In this document: positions 8,895 to 18,315 of the stretch, in pieces
How positions within the stretch are numbered: position 1 is the first letter of the stretch
Layout of the letters: every line of letters starts with the position of its first letter
NCBI GenBank assembly: GCA_963781805.1
Contig: CAWAHF010000004.1
Coordinates: forward strand, 310,001 to 374,000
Origin: JAFGPL01 sp963781805
GTDB taxonomy: Bacteria; Bacteroidota; Bacteroidia; Bacteroidales; UBA10428
Direction of reading: 5' to 3'
DNA: 64,000 nt
Notes under the pieces: generated by a model
Databases searched by the model: none
What the model saw: the letters and a program-made list of their open reading frames with translations, nothing else
Told to the model about the DNA's origin: nothing
Translations under genes and position numbers: made by a program

Positions 8895-10277
8895 ATGCTG
8901 AATAAATGTTTGATCCTGCTTATCGTTTTGATTCCCTGTGGATGCAATACCAGCCGGAATTCAGCTCTAAACGGTTTGAAGATTTCGGATAACCACAGGT
9001 TTTTTATGGATGAGAATGGAAAACCTTTTTTCTGGCTTGGGGATACAGGTTGGTTACTTTTTACAAAACTCGACAGGGAAAACGGAGAGAAATATCTGGA
9101 AAACAGGAGGGAAAAAGGATTTGATGTAATCCAGGCAATGTTAATCCATGATCAGAAACATGCGGTAAATGTGTATGGAGACTCCGCGCTAATCAACAAA
9201 AATGTTGCAACTCCATGCACTACTATTGGAAACTCCTTTGATGACCCTAAGCAATACGATTATTGGGATCATGTGGATTACCTGATTGACCTGGCCGCAT
9301 CCAAAGGAATATATATGGCATTGGTTCCGGTTTGGGGATCGAATGTGAAAAATGGAATGGTTTCGATTAAACAGGCAAGAGCTTACGCAGCGTGGCTTGC
9401 CGAAAGATACAAAAGCAAACCCAATATTATCTGGATAAATGGCGGCGATATCTCCGGAAGTGATACCATTGATGTGTGGAATGCGATCGGATACACATTT
9501 TGGGAAAAGGATCCCAAACATCTTGTTACCTATCATCCTCGTGGAAGAAGTTGTTCTTCCAAATGGTATCATACCGAACTCTGGCTTGACTTCAATATGT
9601 GTCAGTCAGGTCACAGGCGATACGATCAGGATGATTCCGAACTGCATTATGGTGAGGACAACTGGCGGTATATCAAATCTGCATACGGACTGATACCAGC
9701 AAAACCCGTGCTGGATGGTGAACCATCCTACGAAGATATACCTCAGGGATTGCATGATACCCTGCAACCTTGCTGGAAAGATAAAGATGTAAGACGATAT
9801 GCATACTGGTCGGTTTTTGCCGGAGCCTGCGGTTTTACCTATGGGAATAATGCCATCATGCAGTTTTACCGGCCCGGAGATACGATTAAGTCGTATGGTG
9901 TAAAGAAATTCTGGTTCGACGCATTAAATGCACCGGGTGCCTGCCAGATGATTCATTTGAAGCAACTCATGTTGTCTTTTCCTTATTTTGAAAGAATACC
10001 CGATCAGTCTCTGGTGGCTGATCAGGGTGAAAGGTATGATTATCAGGCAGCCACACGTGGAAATGATTACACCTTGATTTACACATATTATGGCAGAAAT
10101 ATTAATGTGGTCATGGGGAAAATTTCAGGAGAAAAAGTCCGGGCCAGCTGGTTCAATCCCAGGGATGGCGCTAAAACCAACATAGGAATATTCCCAAATG
10201 AGGGAAATACAGTATTCGATCCTCCGGGAGTACCAGCCGATGGCAACGACTGGGTATTGATCCTGGAAAAAGTGTAA
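8895..10277 (+). CDS. GH140-type apiosidase (DUF4038 + C-terminal collagen-binding-like domain), lipoprotein
   Basis: The 460-residue protein has a lipoprotein-type N-terminus ending in PCGC. The core matches the apiosidase-like DUF4038 fold: RFFMDENGKPFFWLGDTGW, FDVIQAMLIHDQ, WINGGDISGSDT (candidate catalytic Asp ~185) and KPVLDGEPSYED (candidate catalytic Glu ~276). These spacings agree with the Asp/Glu pair I recall for the founding GH140 enzyme BT1012, which releases apiose from rhamnogalacturonan-II side chains A and B. The C-terminal ~90 residues (GNDYTLIYTYYGRNINVVMGK...ASWFNPRDG) are the small beta-sandwich usually attached to this family. It is co-transcribed with the beta-helix gene upstream. 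It is the clearest pointer to RG-II as the substrate of this locus. Confidence 0.85.
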   Translation: MLNKCLILLIVLIPCGCNTSRNSALNGLKISDNHRFFMDENGKPFFWLGDTGWLLFTKLDRENGEKYLENRREKGFDVIQAMLIHDQKHAVNVYGDSALINKNVATPCTTIGNSFDDPKQYDYWDHVDYLIDLAASKGIYMALVPVWGSNVKNGMVSIKQARAYAAWLAERYKSKPNIIWINGGDISGSDTIDVWNAIGYTFWEKDPKHLVTYHPRGRSCSSKWYHTELWLDFNMCQSGHRRYDQDDSELHYGEDNWRYIKSAYGLIPAKPVLDGEPSYEDIPQGLHDTLQPCWKDKDVRRYAYWSVFAGACGFTYGNNAIMQFYRPGDTIKSYGVKKFWFDALNAPGACQMIHLKQLMLSFPYFERIPDQSLVADQGERYDYQAATRGNDYTLIYTYYGRNINVVMGKISGEKVRASWFNPRDGAKTNIGIFPNEGNTVFDPPGVPADGNDWVLILEKV

Positions 10278-10346
10278 ATGGTGCTTTAAGAAAACTGTGA
10301 TATGCATGATAATATACATAATTTTGAAATACCAGGATACCATAAA

Positions 10347-10502
10347 GAGGTTGTTCAAAAAGTCTTAAATTTAAGATAATGCCACAAAGACTAAGAGACT
10401 CAAAGTTATTCAAATATTTTAATATCAGTATATTAAGACTTGGTGATTCTTGGTGGTTTTGTGCCTTGGTGGCAAGAAATAGACTTTTTAGACGGCCTTG
10501 TA
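10347..10502. repeat. MITE-like element: outer terminal inverted repeats around inner word-repeat arms
   Basis: Inner arms at 10380-10404 (GCCACAAAGACTAAGAG...) and 10439-10473 (...TTTTGTGCCTTGGTGGC) are imperfect reverse complements built from short repeated words. Outside them, 10347-10367 and 10481-10502 form a second imperfect inverted pair containing AAAAAGTCT/AGACTTTTT. The right end (CTTTTTAGACGGCCTTG) recurs at 13704-13720 as CTTTTTAGACAGCCTTG. It fills most of the 311-base gap before the GH43 gene and has no coding capacity. Confidence 0.7.
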
Positions 10503-10588
10503 GGGGTGTGAAGTTTGAAAACACATTCTGATTTTTCAAGATTATTTCTTTATCTAAGAACTACTAAGAAACAAATTGAATATATCGT

Positions 10589-11524
10589 ATGAATAAGATA
10601 CTTAAATACTTGATCCTGATCGTATTTATTGCAGTTTCATGCAATCGGGATAAGAATGTTTTTATTTTCACTTCATTTCGTGAACCGGCCAATGAAGGGT
10701 TACGGTTTTTATACAGTTATGATGGCTACAACTGGCAACGAATAGATACTGTATTTTTAAAACCAAAGGTCGGAACCCAGAAAGTTATGAGGGATCCTTC
10801 TATTGTTCAGGGACCAGACGGTACTTTTCACCTGGTATGGACATCTTCATGGAAGGGGGATTTGGGTTTTGGATACGCAGATTCAAAAGATTTAATACAT
10901 TGGTCTGAACAACAATTTATTCCTGTGATGGAATTCGATACTTCCACCGTAAATGTCTGGGCGCCGGAATTGTTTTATGATGATGAAAATCAGTATTTTA
11001 TTATTGTTTGGGCCTCTACGGTTCCTTTCAAATTCGACAGAGGAATTGAAGACGAATATAACAATCACAGGTTATATTATACTACAACCAAAGATTTTAT
11101 ATCTTTTACAGATACAAAGTTGTTTTTCGATCCGGGATACAGTGTGATTGATGCCATGATTGTAAAAAAAGAGAAAGATGATTATGTTCTGGTCTTTAAA
11201 GACAACACCCGCCCAAACAGAAATCTGAAAGTGGCTTTCGGTAATACACCTCTGGGACCTTATACAAATATTTCCGAGGCTTTTACAGATACATTTACTG
11301 AGGGACCTGCAGTTGTTAAAATACAGGGATCCTGGTTAATTTATTATGATGCCTACCGTGCTAAGAAATATGGAGCTGTGAAGACGAATGATTTTAAAAA
11401 TTTTACAGATATTTCGGATGAAATTCACGTCCCGGAAGGGCATAAGCATGGAACAATATTTAAGGTGAAGGAACGAATTTTGAAAAACTTGATAGCTGAT
11501 TCTCAAAGTGAAAACCAATTTTAA
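10589..11524 (+). CDS. GH43-family five-bladed beta-propeller glycosidase, lipoprotein
   Basis: The 311-residue protein has a lipobox (FIAVSC, Cys19). Three acidic residues fit the GH43 plan: Asp ~69 in MRDPSI, Asp ~188 in VIDAMI and Glu ~238 in TEGPAVV. Propeller-blade signatures are FHLVWTSSW, HWSEQQFIPVM, NVWAPELFYDDENQYFIIVWAS and WLIYYDAY. GH43 enzymes usually release arabinofuranose, xylose or galactose from side chains; the subfamily could not be fixed by eye. The context (apiosidase before, RG-II-type enzymes after) points to arabinose or galactose removal from pectin. It stands about 310 bases from the previous gene with a repeat element between them. Confidence 0.85.
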   Translation: MNKILKYLILIVFIAVSCNRDKNVFIFTSFREPANEGLRFLYSYDGYNWQRIDTVFLKPKVGTQKVMRDPSIVQGPDGTFHLVWTSSWKGDLGFGYADSKDLIHWSEQQFIPVMEFDTSTVNVWAPELFYDDENQYFIIVWASTVPFKFDRGIEDEYNNHRLYYTTTKDFISFTDTKLFFDPGYSVIDAMIVKKEKDDYVLVFKDNTRPNRNLKVAFGNTPLGPYTNISEAFTDTFTEGPAVVKIQGSWLIYYDAYRAKKYGAVKTNDFKNFTDISDEIHVPEGHKHGTIFKVKERILKNLIADSQSENQF

Positions 11525-11550
11525 AATATAGTTAAAAAAGAATTTCTTAA

Positions 11551-11654
11551 CATTGCGAAACTCGGCGATATCTATGCGCAGCTTTGCGTTACAGCTTAAT
11601 TAAATTATTACCCAAAGAACCGCAAGGTAAATGCAAAGTTTCGCAGAGAGAATG
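11551..11654. repeat. Solo inverted word-repeat element (TTTGCG type)
   Basis: Perfect 8-bp arms GCGAAACT (11555-11562) and AGTTTCGC (11637-11644) lie within longer imperfect arms, and a second inner pair (GCTTTGCGTT / AACCGCAAGG) sits inside. It occupies nearly the whole 137-base gap between the GH43 gene and the following propeller gene. It has the same design as the other solo elements, with a different repeated word. Confidence 0.6.
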
Positions 11655-11661
11655 TTGAATA

Positions 11662-13530
11662 ATGCGAAAGATAAAAATGAAACTATTAAAAATACTTATT
11701 GGTGTATTAGCTTTTTTATTTAGCCATGTCATTAATATTAAAGCTTCTGATACGATTCGTCTTAGTACCAATACACTTTCAAACCCTGACTACCACAACG
11801 GCCAGCTAAGTCCTGCGATAGGTGTTCACAATATTCAGGTGATGCGGGCAAACCGCGAACACCCTGAAACTGCCGATGGTTTTGGCTGGACATACAATCA
11901 TGCTCCTATGCTGGCTTACTGGAATAACACATTTTACCTGGAATACCTGAGCGATTCGGTTAGTGAGCATGTCCCACCCGGACATACATTGCTTGTTACT
12001 TCTAAGGACGGATATCATTGGGCGAAACCCGTAGTGGTCTTTCCTAGATATAAAATTCCTGATGGAACTACCAAACCTGGAATTGATAAGCTATCCTCAA
12101 ACCTTTATGCTGTAATGCATCAGCGAATGGGATTTTATGTGTCAAAAGAAAACCGTTTGCTTGTTCTGGCTTTTTATGGTTTTTGCCTTGGGGACGGCGA
12201 TTCTCCGAATGATGGCTACGGAGTAGGTCGTGTAATTCGCGAAGTATATGCAGATGGTACTTTTGGTCCAATTTATTTCATCAGATACAATCCTGCATGG
12301 AACGAGAAAAACACTTCTTTCCCGTTTTATACTTCAAGCAAAGACAAGGGATTTAAAGAGGCGTGCAACGAAATTATTTCAAATCCGCTTATCCTCATGC
12401 AATGGGTGGAAGAATCTGACAGAAATGATCCGCTTATCCCACTCAAAAAACAATATAAGGCATTTTGTTATTATCATTTACCAGACGGAAGAGTCGTTGG
12501 GCTCTGGAAGCATGCACTAACATCAATTAGCGATGATGGAGGCAAAACATGGGAATATACCCCGGTCAGGGCGCCGGGATTTGTAAATGCGAATGCCAAA
12601 ATATGGGGGCAACGCACATCTGATGGCCTTTATGCTACCGTTTATAATCCTTCCATGTTTCGTTGGCCTTTGGGAATATCGGTCAGCAAGAATGGTTTGG
12701 ATTACGCCAACCTGCTTTTGGTGCAGGGAGAAATTTCTCATACGCGCTATGGAGGTCATTATAAACAATACGGACCACAATATGTCAGGGGAATTCTGGA
12801 AGGAAACGGCACCCCTCCCGACAGTAATCTTTGGGTTACCTATAGTATGAATAAGGAGGATATTTGGGTGGCAATGATTCCGGTTCCTGTGAAAGATAAA
12901 GTGATTGATAAGGTAAATGATGTATTTGACCAAATGCCTGAAGGTCATGAACTTGATGAATGGAATATGAATTCTCCTCTTTGGGCGCCTGTGAAAATTG
13001 GGAAAACTGAAGATGGAAAGAAATGCCTTCAATTATCTGATTGGGACAGGTATGATTTCGCCAGGGCAGAAAGAATTTTCCCGGCGTCCCATAAGCTTGC
13101 GGTCGAATTTTCAGTGATACCTGCTCAAAACGATCATGGAATACTGCATATTGAACTGCAGGATGCCAAAGGTTCCGGCGCCGTCCGGATTGTATTTGAT
13201 TCCCTGGGAATATGCAAGGTGAAGGATGGATACAGGTATTCCCGGATAATGAATTACAATCCGTCAGAACTTTATCATTTCAACGTTTCCTTCGATACAA
13301 AAACCCGGTTTTATACGGTAAACATCAATGGGAAAGATGTTAAAACGGCGATGTTCTTTGCTCCGGTTGAATCGATTGAACGCATTGTTTTCAGAACCGG
13401 AGAAATCCGCAGATTCCCCGATGCTGATTCTCCCCCGGAACAATCGTATGATTTACCGAATGCCGGCGAACCGGTACAACCAGCTATTTTTAATATTACC
13501 TATGTAAAGACTACGAATGTAACTGAATAA
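11662..13530 (+). CDS. Sialidase-fold beta-propeller glycosidase (GH143 candidate)
   Basis: The 622-residue protein has a signal peptide (LLKILIGVLAFLFSHVINIKA); Met6 at 11677 is an alternative start. Residues ~40-410 show propeller/BNR features: APMLAYWNNTFYLEYLSD, LLVTSKDGYHWAKPVVVFP, TSISDDGGKTWEYTP, GISVSKNGLDY and NLWVTYSMNKEDIW. Residues ~430-615 form a jelly-roll-like domain (LQLSDWDRYDFARAERIFP...HIELQDAKGSGAVRIVFD). In Bacteroides thetaiotaomicron, BT1020 joins a GH143 domain (Dha hydrolase) to a GH142 domain (beta-L-arabinofuranosidase). Here this propeller gene is followed directly by a GH142-like barrel gene, so a GH143 role is inferred from neighbourhood and fold. Another sialidase-fold lyase or hydrolase is possible. 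Confidence 0.6.
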   Translation: MRKIKMKLLKILIGVLAFLFSHVINIKASDTIRLSTNTLSNPDYHNGQLSPAIGVHNIQVMRANREHPETADGFGWTYNHAPMLAYWNNTFYLEYLSDSVSEHVPPGHTLLVTSKDGYHWAKPVVVFPRYKIPDGTTKPGIDKLSSNLYAVMHQRMGFYVSKENRLLVLAFYGFCLGDGDSPNDGYGVGRVIREVYADGTFGPIYFIRYNPAWNEKNTSFPFYTSSKDKGFKEACNEIISNPLILMQWVEESDRNDPLIPLKKQYKAFCYYHLPDGRVVGLWKHALTSISDDGGKTWEYTPVRAPGFVNANAKIWGQRTSDGLYATVYNPSMFRWPLGISVSKNGLDYANLLLVQGEISHTRYGGHYKQYGPQYVRGILEGNGTPPDSNLWVTYSMNKEDIWVAMIPVPVKDKVIDKVNDVFDQMPEGHELDEWNMNSPLWAPVKIGKTEDGKKCLQLSDWDRYDFARAERIFPASHKLAVEFSVIPAQNDHGILHIELQDAKGSGAVRIVFDSLGICKVKDGYRYSRIMNYNPSELYHFNVSFDTKTRFYTVNINGKDVKTAMFFAPVESIERIVFRTGEIRRFPDADSPPEQSYDLPNAGEPVQPAIFNITYVKTTNVTE

Positions 13531-13619
13531 ATAAGTTTAATGCTACTGTTATCTAAAATATTATATAGTAAAACACCTCATACATTCCTGCGAAAGCCCG
13601 CCTGGATGAACCAATCACA

Positions 13620-13684
13620 CTTCGACTACGCTCAGTGTGACAAACGTCTGACAATCAGATGTCAGGCTGAGCGGAGTCGGAGCC
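13620..13684. repeat. Dispersed inverted repeat (TCGACT.CGCTCAG type)
   Basis: The left arm is 13620-13642 (CTTCGACTACGCTCAG...) and the right arm 13660-13684 (...CTGAGCGGAGTCGGAG). They are reverse complements with a few mismatches, around a small inner hairpin (TCTGACAATCAGA). I recognise this word as one of the commonest dispersed intergenic repeats in Bacteroidota. It reads through in the frame of the next gene, which makes a false N-terminal extension there. A terminal motif shared with the 10347 element (CTTTTTAGACAGCCTTG) lies just after it at 13704-13720. Confidence 0.75.
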
Positions 13685-13734
13685 TTTATATGGTAAGAAA
13701 ATTCTTTTTAGACAGCCTTGTTAATAGATATATT

Positions 13735-15273
13735 ATGAGATATTTTTATATAGGATTCTCATTAATTGTTTTATTATTCGTTAGCTGTTCAGCACAAAAA
13801 ATATCAGTGAATAAAGATAAGGGAATCCTGAATCCTGATGACTTTAAACACTATGTGGATTATTTCAACCGGATGGAGGATGAAAATATTGTGCAGGCAA
13901 TTCCTAATGACAGTGCCTGGAGCTGGATGAAGAAAAACATTCCCTTATTTGAATGCCCCCAGGATAATTTTGAAGAAATCTATTATTTCAGATGGTGGTC
14001 ATTCAGGAAACACATAGAAGAAACTCCCCAGGGACCGACCATTACCGAATTTCTGGTGCAGCGCTCTTATGCTGATAAATACAATATGATAGCCTGTGCC
14101 ATGGGGCATCATATTTATGAGGCCAGATGGTTGCATGACAAAAATCTTCTGGATAATTATATTCATCTGTGGTACAGAGGCAACGAAGGAAAGCCGATGA
14201 AAAAGCTTTATAAATTCAGTAGCTGGACTGCCGATGCAATATATAACCGGTATCTGGTAAATAGGGACAGCTCCTTTTTGCTGGACATGCTTCCCGATAT
14301 GGAGAAAGATTATCACGTGTGGGAAAAGGATCGTCGCCATTCCAACGGACTATTTTGGCAATATGATGTGAGAGACGGTATGGAAGAGTCGATAAGCGGG
14401 GGAAGAAAAGTTGAAAATCATCGTCCTAGCATTAACAGTTATATGTATGGGAATGCCATGGCTATTTCCAATATGGCTTCTATCGGTAAAAACAAAAAGT
14501 TATCGATGTTATACAAAGAAAAGGCTGATACTATTAAGCATTTGGCGGAAAATAAATTATGGAACCCAAATCAACAGTTTTTTGAGACGCTGATGTTCAA
14601 CGATACACTTGCAAATGTACGGGAAGAGATAGGATATATTCCCTGGTACTTTAATCTGCCAGATAGCGGGTATGAAGCAGCCTGGAAGGAAGTTTGTGAT
14701 CCCAAAGGTTTTCTGTCGCCTTTTGGTCTGACTACAGCAGAGCAGCGCAGTCCCGAATTTCGTACCCATGGGTGTTGTAACTGTGAATGGGATGGAGCAG
14801 TCTGGCCCTTTGCAACCTCCCAAACATTGACCGCTATGGCAAACCTGTTAAACAATTACCATCAGTCCTATGTAAACGATTCGGTTTATTTCAGGTTGCT
14901 TGAATTATATGTGGAATCACAATATTACAGGGGACGTCCATATATCGGGGAATACCTTGACGGGCAAACAGGCTACTGGCTGAAGGGCGATCAGGAGAGG
15001 AGCAGGTATTACAATCATTCCACTTTTTGCGATCTTATTATTTCAGGGCTCGTAGGGCTGCGGCCAAGGGCTGATAATATCATCGAAGTAAATCCGCTTG
15101 TGCCTGAAAATAAGTGGGATTGGTTTTGCCTGGATAATATTCTTTATCATGGGAAAATACTGACCATATTTTGGGACAGGTTTGGAACAAAATACAATCG
15201 CGGCAAAGGATTTCATTTGCTTATCAACGGCGAAGAAACAGCATCTTCTAATCGTTTGGAAAAAATTGAATAA
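13735..15273 (+). CDS. (alpha/alpha)6-barrel glycosidase, MGH1/GH63-like (GH142 candidate), lipoprotein
   Basis: I start the gene at 13735 because this ATG opens a clean lipoprotein signal (FSLIVLLFVSC), giving 512 residues. An in-frame ATG at 13540 would translate a dispersed repeat. The protein has barrel-type motifs: IYYFRWWSFRKHIEE, YKFSSWTADAIYNRY, FWQYDVRDGMEESISGG, NSYMYGNAMAISNMA, TEQRSPEF..HGCCNCEWDGAVWPFATSQTLTA and YWLKGDQERSRYYNHSTFCDLIISGLVGL. These resemble the mannosylglycerate-hydrolase-like clan that includes GH142. BT1020 GH142 is a beta-L-arabinofuranosidase acting on RG-II. The placement right after a GH143-like gene supports that reading. Other (alpha/alpha)6 families cannot be excluded. 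Confidence 0.68.
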   Translation: MRYFYIGFSLIVLLFVSCSAQKISVNKDKGILNPDDFKHYVDYFNRMEDENIVQAIPNDSAWSWMKKNIPLFECPQDNFEEIYYFRWWSFRKHIEETPQGPTITEFLVQRSYADKYNMIACAMGHHIYEARWLHDKNLLDNYIHLWYRGNEGKPMKKLYKFSSWTADAIYNRYLVNRDSSFLLDMLPDMEKDYHVWEKDRRHSNGLFWQYDVRDGMEESISGGRKVENHRPSINSYMYGNAMAISNMASIGKNKKLSMLYKEKADTIKHLAENKLWNPNQQFFETLMFNDTLANVREEIGYIPWYFNLPDSGYEAAWKEVCDPKGFLSPFGLTTAEQRSPEFRTHGCCNCEWDGAVWPFATSQTLTAMANLLNNYHQSYVNDSVYFRLLELYVESQYYRGRPYIGEYLDGQTGYWLKGDQERSRYYNHSTFCDLIISGLVGLRPRADNIIEVNPLVPENKWDWFCLDNILYHGKILTIFWDRFGTKYNRGKGFHLLINGEETASSNRLEKIE

Positions 15274-15294
15274 AAACCCTAATGCATTGATTTA

Positions 15295-18075
15295 ATGAAT
15301 TATCAGAACATACAGATTATTGTGGTTCGCTTCGTGGTTTTACTCAGCCTGCTTACTTTTTCCTGTCAAAAGCCGGCAAAGGAGAATATTCACGTGAATA
15401 ATCTTCGGTGCGAACTATTGGTCAATCCATTGGGGATTGATGTTATTAATCCGCATTTAAGCTGGGAAATTTCCAGCGAACAGAGAAATATTATTCAAAA
15501 AGCTTATCAAATTTTAGTTGCCTCATCTTTGGATAAACTCAATGCAAACGATGGTGATTTATGGAACTCAGGAAGAATTGAATCAGATCAATCAATTCAT
15601 GTTAAATATGAAGGAAAGGAGCTAAAAAGCTTTACGAGTTGTTTTTGGAAAGTTAAAATATGGTCGGCAAACGGTGAAAGCGATTGGAGCACTTCAGCAT
15701 CATGGAGTATGGGAATGCTACATTTTAAAGACTGGAAAGGTCGCTGGATAGGGCTTGATCGTTCCTTTCCATGGGATAGTGAGACAAAGTTTTCTCGATT
15801 ATCTGCAAGATATTTCAGAAAGGAGTTTAAAACTTCCGGAAAACAAATTCAACGGGCCAGCATCTATATTATCGGATTGGGTCAATACAAATTATATTTG
15901 AATGGACAACAGGTAGGTGATCAGGTTTTGTCTCCTTCTCCTACAGATTACACAAAGAATGTTAAATACAATTCGTTTGATGTAACTAATAGTATTCACT
16001 CCGGAGCCAATGCTATAGGCGTTATTCTGGGGAATGGTTATTTTTATACCATGCGTCAGAAATACAAACCTTATAAAATAAAAACTTTCGGATATCCTAA
16101 ACTATTGCTCAACCTGTTCATTGAATATACCGATGGAACAAGGCAGGTTCTTATTACTGACAATTCATGGAAAGTCACGGCTGACGGCCCGATTCGCTCC
16201 AATAATTTGTATGATGGTGAAGAATACAATGCTACAAAGGAAATGCCCGGATGGAGCAGTATAAATTTTAATGACAGCAACTGGTTGCAGGCAGAATTCG
16301 TACAGCCTCCGGGCGGTGAATATCATGCCCAGATGAACGAAAATATGAAAGTAATGGATACCATCCAACCTGTCTCAATAACAAAATTAAAAGGTGACAG
16401 GTATATTCTCGATTTGGGTCAGAATATGGCAGGATGGTTGCGAATGAAAGTCCGGGGAAAGAGTGGGGATAAAATCACACTTAAATTTGCAGAATCTTTG
16501 CAGGAAAACGGGGAATTGTTCCGTGCCAACCTGAGGGACGCCAAAGCGACCGATGTTTATGCCCTGAACGGACAAGGAGAGGAAACCTGGGAACCCTCCT
16601 TTATTTATCATGGTTTCAGGTATATTGAAATTTCCGGTTATCCGGGTACTCCCAAAATAAAAGACTTTGAAGGGTGTGTGGTTTATGATAATATTCAAAC
16701 CACCGGTATGTTTGAAACATCAGATTCGTTGATCAATCAGATATACAAAAATGCTTTCTGGTCAATGAATTCCACCTATAAAGGTATGCCCATTGATTGT
16801 CCGCAGCGAAATGAACGCATGCCCTGGCTTGGTGACCGTGCTGTCGGATGTTACAACGAGAGTTATGTCATGGATAACAGTCGCTTATATACAAAGTGGC
16901 TCGATGATATTATGTTTTCGCAAAAAGCAGACGGATGTATTCCGGATGTGGCCCCTCCTTTTTTCAGATATTACAGTGATAATATGACCTGGCCGGGTAC
17001 TTATATTCTGGTGGCAGAAATGTTGTATCATCAGTATGGATTGACAGATCCGATAAGAAAACACTATCCTTATATGAATAAGTGGTTGCTGTACATGAAG
17101 GATCAATATCTGAAAAACTTCATTCTCATAAAGGACAGCTATGGTGACTGGTGCCCTCCGCCTAAAACCATTGAAGAAGGAAGAGGTAAAAGTGCGGATG
17201 TGAAGCGACCGAGCCAGTTAATATCAACGGCATATTTTTATCATTATTTACATGTAATGAGAGATTTTGCATTATTAACCGGCAACCGGGATGATATCGG
17301 CTATTATTCAACGCTGGCAGATAGTGTAAAAGTTGCTTTTAATCGCTCATTTTTTAATAAGGAAAATAGTTCCTATGGAAATAATACATTGACTGACAAT
17401 ATACTTCCACTTTATTTTGGTTTGGTGCCCGTACAAAATAAAAAAGAGCTGAATCATCGTATACGCGACATTATTTTGGTTGAAAACAACGGACACCTGT
17501 CATCAGGATTGATTGGAATGCAATGGTTGATGAGAAGTCTGGGAGATAACGGACTGCAAGATGTTGCTTTTAAAATTGCCACCAGCAAAACCTATCCCGG
17601 TTGGGGATATATGATTGAAAACGGAGCAACAACTATCTGGGAATTATGGAATGCCAATACGGCTGCTCCCAACATGAATTCGCAAAATCATGTGATGCTG
17701 CTAGGTGATTTGATTATTTGGTTTTATGAAAATCTTGCAGGAATTAAATCGAGCAAAGAATACCCGGGATTTAAGCAAATTATCATGAAACCGGAATTTG
17801 ATGTTGACCTGGACTCAGTGAATGCTTCGTACCATTCTGTTTACGGATTAATCAGAAGTCACTGGAAAAAAGAAAACAACAAAATATACTGGAATGTGGA
17901 GATACCGGCGAATACTTCGGCTATCATCCACTTTCCGACAAATAAGAAAAAAAACATTACAGAAAAAGGTGAAAATATTTCATCAATAACTGGTGTAAGA
18001 TATTTAGGCTTGGAAGAGGATAAAATAATATTCATAATTGGATCAGGTAATTATTATTTTGAAATTAACAGATAA
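15295..18075 (+). CDS. GH78 alpha-L-rhamnosidase, lipoprotein
   Basis: The 926-residue protein has a lipobox (LLTFSC). Domain order fits bacterial alpha-L-rhamnosidases: an Ig-like N-terminal domain (LRCELLVNPLGIDVINPHLSW), a carbohydrate-binding beta-sandwich (YFRKEF, YIIGLGQYKLYLNGQQVGDQVLSP), then the (alpha/alpha)6 barrel. Catalytic signatures are GMPIDCPQRNERMPWLGDR (general acid Glu ~507, with Asn where most members have Asp before ER) and TIWELWNANT (general base Glu ~783). It hydrolyses terminal alpha-L-rhamnose; RG-II contains several such residues. It is 21 bases downstream of the GH142-like gene, in the same operon. Confidence 0.93.
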   Translation: MNYQNIQIIVVRFVVLLSLLTFSCQKPAKENIHVNNLRCELLVNPLGIDVINPHLSWEISSEQRNIIQKAYQILVASSLDKLNANDGDLWNSGRIESDQSIHVKYEGKELKSFTSCFWKVKIWSANGESDWSTSASWSMGMLHFKDWKGRWIGLDRSFPWDSETKFSRLSARYFRKEFKTSGKQIQRASIYIIGLGQYKLYLNGQQVGDQVLSPSPTDYTKNVKYNSFDVTNSIHSGANAIGVILGNGYFYTMRQKYKPYKIKTFGYPKLLLNLFIEYTDGTRQVLITDNSWKVTADGPIRSNNLYDGEEYNATKEMPGWSSINFNDSNWLQAEFVQPPGGEYHAQMNENMKVMDTIQPVSITKLKGDRYILDLGQNMAGWLRMKVRGKSGDKITLKFAESLQENGELFRANLRDAKATDVYALNGQGEETWEPSFIYHGFRYIEISGYPGTPKIKDFEGCVVYDNIQTTGMFETSDSLINQIYKNAFWSMNSTYKGMPIDCPQRNERMPWLGDRAVGCYNESYVMDNSRLYTKWLDDIMFSQKADGCIPDVAPPFFRYYSDNMTWPGTYILVAEMLYHQYGLTDPIRKHYPYMNKWLLYMKDQYLKNFILIKDSYGDWCPPPKTIEEGRGKSADVKRPSQLISTAYFYHYLHVMRDFALLTGNRDDIGYYSTLADSVKVAFNRSFFNKENSSYGNNTLTDNILPLYFGLVPVQNKKELNHRIRDIILVENNGHLSSGLIGMQWLMRSLGDNGLQDVAFKIATSKTYPGWGYMIENGATTIWELWNANTAAPNMNSQNHVMLLGDLIIWFYENLAGIKSSKEYPGFKQIIMKPEFDVDLDSVNASYHSVYGLIRSHWKKENNKIYWNVEIPANTSAIIHFPTNKKKNITEKGENISSITGVRYLGLEEDKIIFIIGSGNYYFEINR

Positions 18076-18162
18076 ACTTCGTAATTATATAAATTATCGA
18101 ATTTCTAAAAACAAGATTATGTGAAAAACATCAATAAAAAATACTAAACAAAATTTTAATAG

Positions 18163-18315
18163 AGGCTGTCTTAAAACTCTGTGTTTCTCTGTTTTCTACC
18201 TCTGTGTGACTCTGTGTTAAAACATTTAATATTCAACCACAGAGGGTCACAGAGAAGCTTTACAGAGGCACACTGAGAAAAAATTCATGATGATTATCTT
18301 TTGAGAAAGGCTTGA
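18163..18315. repeat. MITE-like element with CTCTGTG word-repeat arms
   Basis: Inner arms at 18177-18218 (CTCTGTGTTTCTCTG...) and 18236-18277 (...CAGAGGCACACTGAG) are long imperfect reverse complements made of CTGTG-type words. Outside lie AGGCTGTCTTAAAA (18163-18176) and CTTTTGAGAAAGGCTTG (18299-18315). These are near reverse complements of each other and match the outer ends of the element at 10347-10502. It fills half of the 305-base gap after the GH78 gene. Confidence 0.7.

Noticed and set aside
13540..13734. N-terminal extension of the GH142-like gene
   Set aside because: The extension translates the dispersed inverted repeat at 13620-13684; the ATG at 13735 gives a proper lipoprotein signal.
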